Below are positions 12,250 through 21,649 of a stretch of 64,000 bases of DNA, piece by piece. Origin of the DNA: Paracyclopina nana (lineage: Eukaryota; Arthropoda; Copepoda; Cyclopoida; Cyclopettidae); the NCBI GenBank assembly GCA_019096065.1, contig JAGUCH010000007.1, positions 6,098,501 through 6,162,500 on the forward strand, written 5' to 3'. Within the stretch, counting starts at the first letter, position 1. Every line of letters starts with the position of its first letter. The notes under the pieces were generated by a model, which saw only the letters and a program-made list of their open reading frames with translations, was not told where the DNA came from and did no database searches. The position numbers were made by a program, and so were the translations under genes.

Positions 12250-12379
12250 CTTTGCTTTGCTTATGAAACAAATTTTAATAACAAAAAGAGAAATTAATTC
12301 CTATTAAATATCACTCAAGAACTTACACAGAGTGTGAGCAATGTATTATTTCATTTTGTCTGATTTGTTTCAGATGACT

Positions 12380-13924
12380 TTAATTTATAGGCTTTTGCCT
12401 ATGAACTAGCTTTTCCAGATATCCAACAAGCACATCTGCAACAGTGTAAAGTGAGGCTCCCAGGAATAAACCCAAACATCCTCCAATATCTGCCACCAAA
12501 TCATTTTGACCATATACCAATATCCTCTCTGTGATTTCAATTTCCGGACTTGGGAAAAAGAAAGAAATCTGGCGGCGGAAGAGAGCAACTTTCCGATTAA
12601 AGTTGAATTACAATTATAGCTCAGGACTTACATCTACAATAGCATCATCACTTTGACCAGTTACATATTCGAGTGCATTGAAATTGGAGTCATAGATGGG
12701 GGCAATATGGAATTTAGTGAATGTGCAGCGTTGGGAACAACCGATCAAGTTCCAGAATGTGGAATCAGATGCATCATCAACCTGCTGAATCAAGTCCTTG
12801 AATTTCAAGTATTGCTCATCCTTGGTGCAATTCTCCAAAATGTCTCCATTATTTCCTCTCACTATTTTCTCATGGCCTATGAAGTAAGAAAATTGATTGC
12901 ATTGATCATTTAGCTTAGCTTGATGATCATACTCCATGGGAGCCTGCACATTAAGTTTGCATGGAAAAAGTTAATTAGGCATTGCTCCAAAGTTGTTGGA
13001 CCATCAGGACCCATGATCAATCCTGGCTGGTCATTTTGGTACAGTTCCGGATCATTTGAGCAAGGGTGGTCAGCTCTGCTCAACTCTGTAAAATTGCTTC
13101 TTGACACTTCAAATCTGGTTCCAAGGAATTGACCTTTTCGGGCAAATACAAGTGTGTAGTCATTGCCAAAAACTCGGGCCAAGTTAGGCACAAAAGCCCC
13201 ATGGTTGTGTATTCCAACAAAGAATGCGATTGCAGGATCATCCCTAGATTTGATCCGAAATTTAATAGATTTCTTAAATCCTGCTCCTCTGGATCCTTTT
13301 GGCTGATAATTAAAGCATCGTGATGGCTCCCTGAAAATGCCAGTTATCGATGGCTTCCATACCTCTTCATGGCTAATCCCAATCTTGTCAAGTACTTTTG
13401 GATCATTCATGCTATGAAAGATTCCCAACTGTCGACTAGAAAATTGCATCAAAATATTGAGGAAAAAAAGAAAAATGGGCATATTGAAGATTTTACGTTA
13501 GGAAGGAATCTTCAACAACTCCAAATTCAGGGAATGGAAATGAAAAATCATATTTGCTTGGCTCCAACCACTTTTGATTGTTGAAACCATTTGTGAAATT
13601 TGTATCCATGGTAATGCATATTGTGAACGAAGGGTAAGTGAAGAGCTTTTCTAATGCGGTTGAAGAAGTCAAAGTCATCTTCTTGTCTTTCACCTTCAGG
13701 ACTCCATTATAAACTTCCAATAGGAAAAAGAGAGTCAAGACAACAGCAACAAAATACTTTAAAAAGTTAAGAAATAAGAGGCCAAAGGCAAGTTTTTTCG
13801 ACTGTGAATAGTCTTGCTTCTTCTCTACATCTACAAAATGAAACTTAGTTGCAAAAACCTTGGTGAGTTCATTGTTACCAATGGCATTAGATATTTTTCC
13901 GGATTGTGCCCTCATCATTTCCAT
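12380..13924 (-). CDS. DEG/ENaC (pickpocket-like) sodium channel subunit
   Basis: Paralogue of the channel nested in ABAT. Exons 13924-13879, 13830-13497, 13435-12933, 12876-12632 and 12568-12380 give 438 residues; all four introns sit at the same codons and phases as in the nested copy, so the pair arose by DNA duplication, not by retrocopying. First membrane helix in KKLAFGLLFLNFLKYFVAVV, then FTYPSFTICIT, the extracellular loop, FFFPSPEIEITERI, and pore helix GGCLGLFLGAS. The first intron (13831-13878, 48 nt) has no in-frame stop and is a multiple of three; I call it an intron because the nested copy has a real intron there and the splice sites match. The start was set at 13924; an upstream in-frame TTG is not an ATG. 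It is convergent with ABAT. Confidence 0.92.
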
Positions 13925-14189
13925 TTGCAAGACTAGACTGAAGGCCCATCAAAACTGACCTTCACATTTAAAAGGCTCATTGTAACCTTGAATTATGCAA
14001 GCTAGCTCTAATGGCAGGAAGTGATTAAAGTCACTGAGTGGCAATTTAAAATGTCAACTTTAGCACTGGGCATTTAAAACGGCCCATAAAAAATGTGCCC
14101 AATTTGAGCATAAGCAAACATCATGAAGTTATGATCATGTTTAAGCTCACCTGCCAAGCAGAAAGGGAACTCAAATTATAGGTAGGAAA

Positions 14190-15634
14190 TCAGGAAGTGT
14201 CTGGATTAACTTGGCTTTTCTGCTGGAATAGTTGGCATGGATGTTCCAGAAGGGCACATCTGTTGCATTTCTTGCAATGGCTCCAAGAACTTTTGACACA
14301 TCTTTGGCACTTGTGGCAATGTCTGTATAATCCTCCATTTTTGCTGGTGCAAAATCCACACTCATAGCAATGTCTGTTGGCTTGAGCCACAAACTTTTGG
14401 CAAGTTTGGCAAAATCTATAATCATGCAGTTTTGCCAAGGGGATTTGGCTGAGAGGCAAATTGGTGAAGAGTCTCACAGGTGAACCTTGCTTACGTCTGC
14501 TATTTTCTTGGCCTGAAAAATGAAACAATTGAATTTGCCACCTAAGGCCTGAATAATTCATAGAGGTTGCTGCATTTTATTGATCCCTATAATGGGTACT
14601 CAAGTTACATTTCAAGGCCAACAATAAAATATTTACTCACCTTGCCTGTAGTTAATTGCCATTTGAGAATACGTCACTTGGTAGTCACACATTTGCAATT
14701 CTGGCATAGCTGCCAATATTTGGGGCTCATTGTAGTATGGAAAGATCCAGAAGATCCAGAATGACTTGCAGGATTTGGCCAGAGATTTGATAGCTTTCAA
14801 AGTGGCTCCAATCAACTCTGGCCTTCCTCCAAATGGAGGATCCGTGATCACAGCCAAACTTTGGCTGGTGGACACCTTGTCAGCAAAATTAGCCTGGCTT
14901 TGCTCATCAAAGAAGTGATGATTAAACATGTTGTAATGGCAAAATGCATCTCGAGGAAAAAAGTGGGCCAATCTGTCATCTATATCCATGAGCAGAATGG
15001 AGGATTTGCTACAGTTTCCATTGTGGATTTTTCTGCTGGAAATTTCCTCAAAAATGGAAGGAGTGCCAATGCACAAAATCAAGTCTGGACTTTGATCCAG
15101 AATTGTGCTCACCAAAATGTCCAGGGTTTCTTGGCTGAAATGAAATTGGGCTTGGCCTTTAGCTTGGTCTTGAGCCTTGAGAAAACGTGATGGCCTTTGA
15201 AGTTGCTCTTTTGATTGTATTATCCTATGGCCATGATGTGAATTGCCATCTTTCTTTGTTGAGAAACCAGCTTGACAACTGGCACAAAAGGCCTCAATTT
15301 TCTCCTTTTTTTCCTTTGTACTAGATCTGACAGTTTTCACAGAGGATTCAAAGTCTTGCTTTTTCATGAAAAATGAGCAGTGCTTTTTGTCACGAAAAGC
15401 CGAACATGCGTAAAACTCTGACTTGATTTCATCACTATTTTTCTTGTGCTTGGAAAACAGCACACTTGGCCCATGATCACACCAAGGATTCTGGTGTGAA
15501 ACTTGAACCACCGAAGTCACGTAATAATCCTGGAAAATTCCACACTTCATTCATCATTTCATATTCTAGTCATATTTTCAACTTACTTCAAACGACAAAG
15601 GTTCAGTTTTTCTCCTTTTCATTTTGATTTCCAT
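14190..15634 (-). CDS. ZCCHC4: ZCCHC4-type rRNA N6-adenosine methyltransferase
   Basis: In vertebrates ZCCHC4 makes m6A on 28S rRNA in the nucleolus. Exons 15634-15587, 15529-14641 and 14512-14190 give 419 residues. Parts in order: GRF-type zinc finger (WCDHGPSVLFSKHKK, then FYACSAFRDKKHCSFF, residues 32-70); Rossmann-type methyltransferase with ILCIGTPSIFEE, MDIDDRL, FCHYNMFNHHFF and the catalytic DPPFGG at 246-251, followed by FWIFPYY; then RLFTNLPL and a Cys/His-rich module (FCQTCQKF, HCYECGFC, HCHKCQRCVK, HCKKCNRCAL). The protein stops 15 residues after the last zinc ligand, so the CCHC knuckle that gives the human family its name is missing. Tandem with the channel gene downstream; head-to-head with the next gene upstream. 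Confidence 0.93.
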
Positions 15635-16373
15635 GCTCCAATGTTTTTGTTTTTGTTATTGTTTTGAAAAATGGAGGGTCGGATTGGGCCGGATCGATGA
15701 AGCCTTAAAAAAGTAGGCCTCCTATTTTTCACCTTCTTCCTTTTCCTCTCAATTAAGATTGGTTAGAATTTATTATACTGTATTATAATTATTTATTTCA
15801 ATGAATTAGAAATACCAATATTGATTGTGCATTTCTCAAACTAATTTATGATAATCAACCAGATAAATTACTTTGTATTTTTAATTAGCCTTGTTAAAAT
15901 GTAGCATGAACTTTAAAAGGTAGCATCAATTTTTAAATGCTATTTCAAAAAGTACGCACAATATAAGCTATTTCTTGATTTTTGTTGGTACTGCATCAAG
16001 CTGGACACAACATCATGAGACATGACAAAGTTCAGGCAAAAAGCGATCACGTGTTTTGCTTTTGAGCTTCGAGATCTCAAACAAAACAGGAAAACAGTGA
16101 AAATGTTCAAGAGCAAAATCGTATGATGTTCACAGCTTGCTGAAGGAAAAGTCAACCTATGATGAAGCAGTGCAGTAAAAGATAGATAAGCCAGCTTAAG
16201 TGTTCACTGAGAAGAATCTTGCTTCAACATACTGAAAATAATGCACTAGCTTAGCAACTAGTAATTATGACATCAGGAATTCTTCTGCTATAAAAAGCTC
16301 GTGTCAGTTGGAAATCATTGTCAGTTGGACATTTCAGGAGGAATAGGAAAAAGCAAAGGGAAAAGTTGCAAAA
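15635..16373. other. Divergent promoter region
   Basis: 740 bases between the start codons of the ZCCHC4-type gene (-) and the phosphoethanolamine methyltransferase (+). No gene seen. The right end carries a TATA/initiator pair for the + strand gene. Confidence 0.5.
16289..16326 (+). promoter_or_regulatory. TATA box and initiator of the phosphoethanolamine methyltransferase gene
   Basis: TATAAAAA at 16289-16296 and TCAGTT at 16321-16326 are spaced 34 bases from the T of TATA to the A of the initiator, as in arthropod core promoters. The start codon follows 51 bases later. A second TCAGTT at 16304 is too close to the TATA box. Confidence 0.6.
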
Positions 16374-18117
16374 ATGGTAAAACTTGAAGCTGAGCTGAAG
16401 CAAGGCAATTGCCCACAGGAATTTTTAAATCATGGCCAATACCAAAGGAAAGGTATTCTCAGATATGAAAAAGTCTTTGGAAAGACTTTTGTCAGCACTG
16501 GGGGAGTAGAAACCACAAAGGTAAATATGCCAAAAAAAGTCTTAAAAAATAGGAAGTTTAAATGTTTATTTAAGAAATTCTTGGATCCTGTCGGCCTGAA
16601 GCCAGGAATGAAAGTCTTGGACATTGGGAGTGGCACTGGAGGGTCAGCTTTCTTCATGGCTAAAAATTATGGAGTGGAAGTTCTGGGCATTGATCTGACA
16701 CCTAATATGCTGGCCATTGCCAATGAGCACAAATCCACCATGGACCAAGAAGTGCAAACCTTGGTCTCATTCAGATACTTGGATGCCACCAAGGCTGAAT
16801 TCCCTGAAAACCACTTTGACCTGGTCTATTCCAGAGATGCCATCATGCACATTTTTGAGAAAGAGCCACTTTATCAGAAAGTCTTGGTAAAAGTTTCCCA
16901 TATTACTTTATTTATAATTTGGTCTCATAATAATAAGCCCATCTTTTTTTTTGACAGAAATGGCTCAAACCTGGTGGCCAAATTCTTGTGAGTGAATACG
17001 TGCATGGGAAAAATTACCCAGACATTGAAAAGGAATATGTTGATTATGTCAATGACAGGGGATACCAATTGCTGACAGTGGAAGCCTATGGAGAAATGCT
17101 GAGAAGGTAAGCAACCAGAAATAGAAGTGGCTTTTTTCAAGGCTCTTTGGGGAGTTATTGCAATAGCTCTCCTGACACATGCACAGAATGAGTCCAAAGT
17201 TTCCCTTTCCTGTCAGCTGTTCTTCACATCCTGTTCCCTCATATCTAGGGTCTTTTTTGGCACAGCCTCTCTTGACCACTGAAAAAAAAGAGGTGTTATT
17301 ACTCAAAGTGGATACATTATACTTTTGAAAAATACTGTCAACTCCATCCACTGTCCAAATTTCCTTGTAGCAAAATAATTGTTGGCCAGGAGTTTCAGGC
17401 TGACAAATTGCATTTGTCACCATACCAGAACACCAATTGTTGGCCCCCAAATCATTGGGAGCTCTGATAGGGTCCATCATGTTTGTATTATATGGCTTTG
17501 CTGAATTTCCACAAACCCAGCACCTCAAGCCCTCAATATCTGAGCAGATTTTTTTAAGCAAATAAAGGAGCAGAGAGAGGTTTTTTTACCTTTGGCCAAA
17601 AGTGGAATTAGAGTAAGGAACCTTTGAAGAAATCTCATTTTGCCCATCCAAAAATAGCTCCAAGGTAAAAGCTTTCACATTCTGGCATTTGTGTCCATTG
17701 CAAAGAGCTTTCCTTGACACACTGCTACCCTTTTCCCTTTTTCGCAATTTTGCTAAAGTGCCTAGGAGGTTCCTAAGGACTAAATTACTCTGAGATTTCT
17801 TATCTCTCACTTTTTATAAAGAGCCTTAAAGATACCACTAGTGCAATAAACCATTTGATTTCAATCTTTACATGAACTCTCTTTTTTTTTAATTTAGGGT
17901 TGGATTCACTCAAGTCTCTGCCATTGATAAGAGCGCTCAATTCTTGTTCATTTTGAAGCTTGAGATGGAAAGGTTCAAGCCCACAAGAGAGCAATTTGTC
18001 AAAGAGTTCAGCCTGCAGGACTACAATGAACTTGTGGACGGTTGGGACATCAAAGTTGTGAGAGTGTCTAGAGGAGACCAAGGTTGGGGACTTTTCAAGG
18101 CTGTGAAAAGGGCATAA
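16374..18117 (+). CDS. Phosphoethanolamine N-methyltransferase, single-domain (PMT-2-like)
   Basis: SAM-dependent enzyme that methylates phosphoethanolamine intermediates towards phosphocholine, a cytosolic route to phosphatidylcholine known from nematodes, plants and some other animals. Exons 16374-16520, 16575-16886, 16958-17106 and 17898-18117 give 275 residues. Family landmarks: QYQRKGILRYEKVFG and FVSTGGVETT near the start, SAM motif I VLDIGSGTGG (63-72), GIDLTPNMLAIA, the motif VYSRDAIMHI, and KWLKPGGQILVSEYV. One methyltransferase domain only, as in nematode PMT-2 and unlike the two-domain plant enzyme. The 54-nt intron 16521-16574 is stop-free and a multiple of three, but removing it restores the family spacing (VETTK then KFLDPVGLKPG). 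Intron 3 holds an antisense Ly6-like gene. Confidence 0.92.
17049..17638 (-). CDS. Ly6/uPAR-like GPI-anchored protein, nested antisense in methyltransferase intron 3
   Basis: Exons 17638-17590 and 17539-17049 give 179 residues. It starts with a signal peptide (MRFLQRFLTLIPLLAK), cut near the exon junction, then a Cys-rich domain beginning LRCWVCGNSA and ending CMCQESYCNN, the CCxxxxCN-like close of three-finger Ly6 proteins, with ten or more Cys between. A hydrophobic tail (HFYFWLLTFSAFL) suits a GPI-attachment signal. Such proteins sit on the outer cell surface and often modulate ion channels or septate junctions; the role here is unknown. The last 58 coding bases (17049-17106) are antisense to coding exon 3 of the methyltransferase. 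The fold call rests on the Cys pattern; the start on the signal peptide. Confidence 0.82.
17788..17818 (-). promoter_or_regulatory. Putative core promoter of the Ly6-like gene
   Basis: On the - strand TATAAAAA (17818-17811) precedes an initiator-like TCAGAG (17793-17788) by 27 bases, inside intron 3 of the methyltransferase gene and about 150 bases before the Ly6 start codon. Spacing is slightly short. Confidence 0.35.
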
Positions 18118-18123
18118 ATGTGA

Positions 18124-18129
18124 AATAAA
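18124..18129 (+). terminator. Poly(A) signal of the methyltransferase gene
   Basis: AATAAA only seven bases after the stop codon. The convergent GT31 gene stops at 18210, so the two 3' UTRs must overlap or nearly touch. Confidence 0.6.
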
Positions 18130-18146
18130 GTTGCTTTTATTTTTAT

Positions 18147-18201
18147 CTGCGTAGAATCTGCCCGCGTTGCTTATAAAGCCGCGTAGACTCTATCCGCTGG
18201 T
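18147..18201. repeat. Two minisatellite units between convergent genes
   Basis: Two units related to the ABAT intron repeat (core GCGTAGAATCTGCCCGC and GCGTAGACTCTATCCGC), lying in the 92-base gap between two convergent stop codons. Confidence 0.6.
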
Positions 18202-18209
18202 CTTTTTTC

Positions 18210-19232
18210 TCATAGCTCGCACTTTTGCACTTGATTGTTTGACTTTGTTATTGTGTTGCCCTGGATTCTCTGATGCATTCTTGTCATGTTGACTCTATGG
18301 ATGACCACATCCTTGTGCGGATCCACCAAACAGAGCTTGTCCTCTGGCATTCCCATATACTGGAATTTTCCAGAGTTTTTTAAGGAGATGTGGCACTTTT
18401 TGGCCAAAAATCCGGTGACGTAGACATCTTCCAGCAGTAGAAATGGGACTTCAAAGGAAGCCTTCAAGAGACAATTTGAATACGTGATTGGCCAAGCATA
18501 TCCTGATCCTGACAAACTTTTGGGGAAATGATCCGGTTTGTACATCCACCTTGGAACAGCCCACTTGTCTTGTTCAGCATTGGGATCCTCTGGAGGTCGA
18601 ATCACTGGTAGCTTTTGGCCATCGATGCCACCTAGAACCGCTCCAACCATCACAGCTTTTGAGGCAAGTGTCTTGGCCAATCTTCCCAAGGCTGGCACAT
18701 TGACATAACAATCATCATCAGTTTTGAGCACAGTTTTTAGGTCCTCTTGGAGGCCATCAATATTTGAAAGGTATTGCAGAATGAACACAGATTTTAGGGT
18801 CAAGTTCAGGTAAGACTCCATCACATTGACAACAAGTATGTCTTGAAACTCATCACTTTCTTCAATGAGTGTCTTGGACAATGCTCCACTGACATCAATG
18901 CCAATCACGAAATTCACTTCCACTCTGTGCAACTTGAGCACCTCTGGATGAGCCCACGTGTTTCTGATTTCATTCCTAAGCTCAGCTTGTGGACTGGTAC
19001 TTGTCACCAGGATCAAAATTGAAGTGTCATCATTTTTTCTTCTTGGAACAATGTAAAACTGAGGCTCCACTTGGACATAATCTGATATATTCAAGCTTGA
19101 ACTTGGACTCCATGTTCTTCCAGCTGTCATGGGAACATTCCAATGCAAGTCAGCATGACTGGTGACAAAAATGCACAGAGTGATGGCAACTATGCCAATT
19201 ATTGCTAACAATCCTTTTTTAAGTGGTAGCAT
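18210..19232 (-). CDS. Beta-1,3-galactosyltransferase-like GT31 enzyme
   Basis: Single-exon type II Golgi protein of 340 residues. A short cytosolic tail with two Lys is followed by one membrane helix (residues 7-25, LLAIIGIVAITLCIFVTSH), a stem and a GT31 catalytic domain. Motifs: ILVTSTSP, RNEIRNTWA (cf. RxxIRxTW of the family), FVIGID, DILVVNVMESYLNLTLKS, the metal-binding DDD in LKTDDDCYVNV, WPITYSNC, and the EDVYVTGF that ends the active site. Donor is probably UDP-Gal or UDP-GlcNAc; the acceptor cannot be read from sequence. Lack of introns, unlike its neighbours, could reflect an old retrocopy, though many GT31 genes are intronless. Converges with the methyltransferase gene. Confidence 0.92.
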   Translation of the reverse strand: MLPLKKGLLAIIGIVAITLCIFVTSHADLHWNVPMTAGRTWSPSSSLNISDYVQVEPQFYIVPRRKNDDTSILILVTSTSPQAELRNEIRNTWAHPEVLKLHRVEVNFVIGIDVSGALSKTLIEESDEFQDILVVNVMESYLNLTLKSVFILQYLSNIDGLQEDLKTVLKTDDDCYVNVPALGRLAKTLASKAVMVGAVLGGIDGQKLPVIRPPEDPNAEQDKWAVPRWMYKPDHFPKSLSGSGYAWPITYSNCLLKASFEVPFLLLEDVYVTGFLAKKCHISLKNSGKFQYMGMPEDKLCLVDPHKDVVIHRVNMTRMHQRIQGNTITKSNNQVQKCEL

Positions 19233-19558
19233 ACTATATCAGGTAAGTCTAGTTACTTGGCAACTATTCTGTGTTCAAGAACCGTGGAGTTAAGAAAATG
19301 GCAGCTATTCAGCTGCTTGAGTTTGTAAAACGGGACTTGGAATCATTTATTGACTTTTTCAGCATGCAAACCAAAGGATGCACTTTTCCACCTAATACCT
19401 ATGGCAGACTGGTTTTTTGCCAATGAAAAAAGACAACTGTCAACAAGCCAGGTATTTTGTGAACATAAAAAATGAAGAATGCTTCTACTTTATTGTAAAA
19501 ATACATATAGTATATTATAAATGGGTGCAAAGTGAGTCACTTACTGATGATGGTAAAT

Positions 19559-21649
19559 CTAATTCATAATTGGGCTTTCTGTTAAATGACATAATAAAGG
19601 CTTGGACACATTCAGCTTGTAGAAGTCCACAAGTGATGCCACAGTGGGGAAATTGAGACTTACGTAATCATCCAGGCAGAACACACACCGATTGAATATT
19701 GTTTTCTGCAAAGCAAAGCATCAGCACGATTATTAAAGATGAGTTAAAATAAATCCTCACTTGTATAATTTTGTGATGGTGCAGAGTTTCATTGTGCACG
19801 TAGCTGAGGATTAAAGCCACATTGTTCAATTCGCTGAAATCGGATCTGACCAAAAAGTAGCCGTCAATGTGGAAAGGATTGTTGAGCAACAGTTGTTCAA
19901 TTTCAGCTCTGGGCTTGGCCGAAAACCAGGGCTCGCAAAATGGCAGTCCTTTTCGGAATTTGGCTCGAAGGGCCCTTTCTTGCTCCACTTGTTTCACCTT
20001 GGTTGGATCAGTGATGAGCTCACAACCTCTGGTGCTCATGTCAACAGGTACTAAGTCAGGTTCCTCCTCCTCCTCCTCGTATTCCCCTTCATGGTCAAGC
20101 ATGGTGTCTTGGTTATGCACTTCATGATCATCAGAGAGCATGGCAAACGCAGGCTTGGGCTTCTTGAACATCATCACTGACGGAGAATCAGCAGTGGAAG
20201 AGCCCTCAGATGATGACAGCAATGACCACGTGGATAATTGACTCATGGATGAGTTGACTTGTGAGAGAGAATCATCACTGCATGATATGCTCTTTGACCA
20301 ATGGTTCTTGAATCGCATCAAATGACTGAGACCTTAAACAAATGGAAAAATGACGATCAAACGACATTCGATTCTCAAAAAAGAAGTCTATTGTAAGATT
20401 TTTTGACATTACCTTTGACTTTGGTAAGAGGGCCAAATTCCATGGCCCTGGATTTGAAAGACTTTGAAGAAACGACAACCTTTCCTGTGACATTTTTAGG
20501 CCTCAAATTGGTTCGATAGGCCATGCTCAGGTCTTGACTATGTTTGGCAAGCCTGAGGCCAGAAAGCCAAGCTATGAAATCTGACCGTGAGTCCAGCATG
20601 ATGGCCTTCAACGTGCCATCCTTGTTGATGGACAAATAGTCTGTCAAAAAGAAAGGCTTAGCAAAGCAACGGAGCTAGCACACTGCTGAGTTTTACCATA
20701 GTTTGTGGATGACTTTTTGGGCTTGAAAATTATGGTGTAAGATGATGATTTAAAAGCTCCCACCAGAGCTTTCGCAGGCTTGTGATTCGGGAGTTGAAAG
20801 GAAATGTCACACTCAGACAAGATCGCAAATATAAAGTAGCTGATTTGGCTGTCACTCTAGAGGTGAAATTGGAATCTTTTAGAGGAACTTGGTGCAAGGC
20901 TCACATTTCAGTACGTACCTTATTACTCGTGTTGTACATCAATACTCCTCCCAATTTGGGGTCGTATTTCAGCAGGAAATCGGCAGTTTTCAGCTTTTTA
21001 AAAGAGGCCCATCCGGACTCCTTGGATGCCAAGGCCCATGACAGCCTCGATTTCAGTCTCAATTCTCGCCCAGTTGATGATTTGTAGGTTAAAGTTGTAC
21101 TCTTGAAGTAGTCCTGAAAAAGCCGCAATATTGTAGAGCACTTTCAAATGTCAAAATGGACTCACTTGAATTGAGCATTCGTGGGTATTGATGCAGTATT
21201 CCTTTGATTGGATGAATGACACGCCTCGCTTGAAGACCAAGCAAGGCCTGCGAAATAATTCGTACTTGAGTGGACATTCCACGACCTCTATGAAGTAGCG
21301 AGCATCCTCGGTGACCTCAATGACCTCAAAGTCTTCCAGAAGCCGGACTACAATCCCAATGAAGGATGAACCATTTGAGAAACGTCAAAAAAGGAAATTT
21401 ACCATGCGGGAGATCGTGATGCTTCAAAATGCAGGCAAAATGGTGGTGCAAGTCGCCGATTTTCTTGTACTTTTCCGACTTCAAAAAGACGGACTCGGTG
21501 TAGTTCTGCAGCACAGTTTTGAGCAAAATTTCCGACTCGCAACTCACTGTCAACTTGAGATTGTGATTGTCAAACAAAACGTCCACCTGGAACAGAGGCA
21601 AAAGCACGTGGGTTTGTTTGTTCGCGAAATGAGCGGGGTCACTCACCAT
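19559..21649 (-). CDS. GRB7/10/14-family adapter, RA-PH-BPS-SH2
   Basis: Signalling adapter that in other animals binds Ras-type GTPases, phosphoinositides and phosphotyrosine of growth-factor and insulin receptors. Exons 21649-21647, 21586-21403, 21347-21166, 21113-20919, 20778-20697, 20640-20413, 20332-19761 and 19705-19559 join in frame to 530 residues. RA domain about 2-85 (VDVLFDNHNLKLTV to RLLEDFEVIEV), a linker with KYELF as in GRB10, PH domain about 125-240 (GWASFKKLKTADFLLKYD; end helix DFIAWLSGLRLAKHSQDL), a Ser- and Glu-rich linker, a BPS-like stretch VPVDMSTRG...ELITDP, and an SH2 domain from EPWFSAKP with the phosphate-binding YFLVRSD. The start codon is the last codon of exon 1. 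It is shorter in its N-terminus than vertebrate members. Confidence 0.88.
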
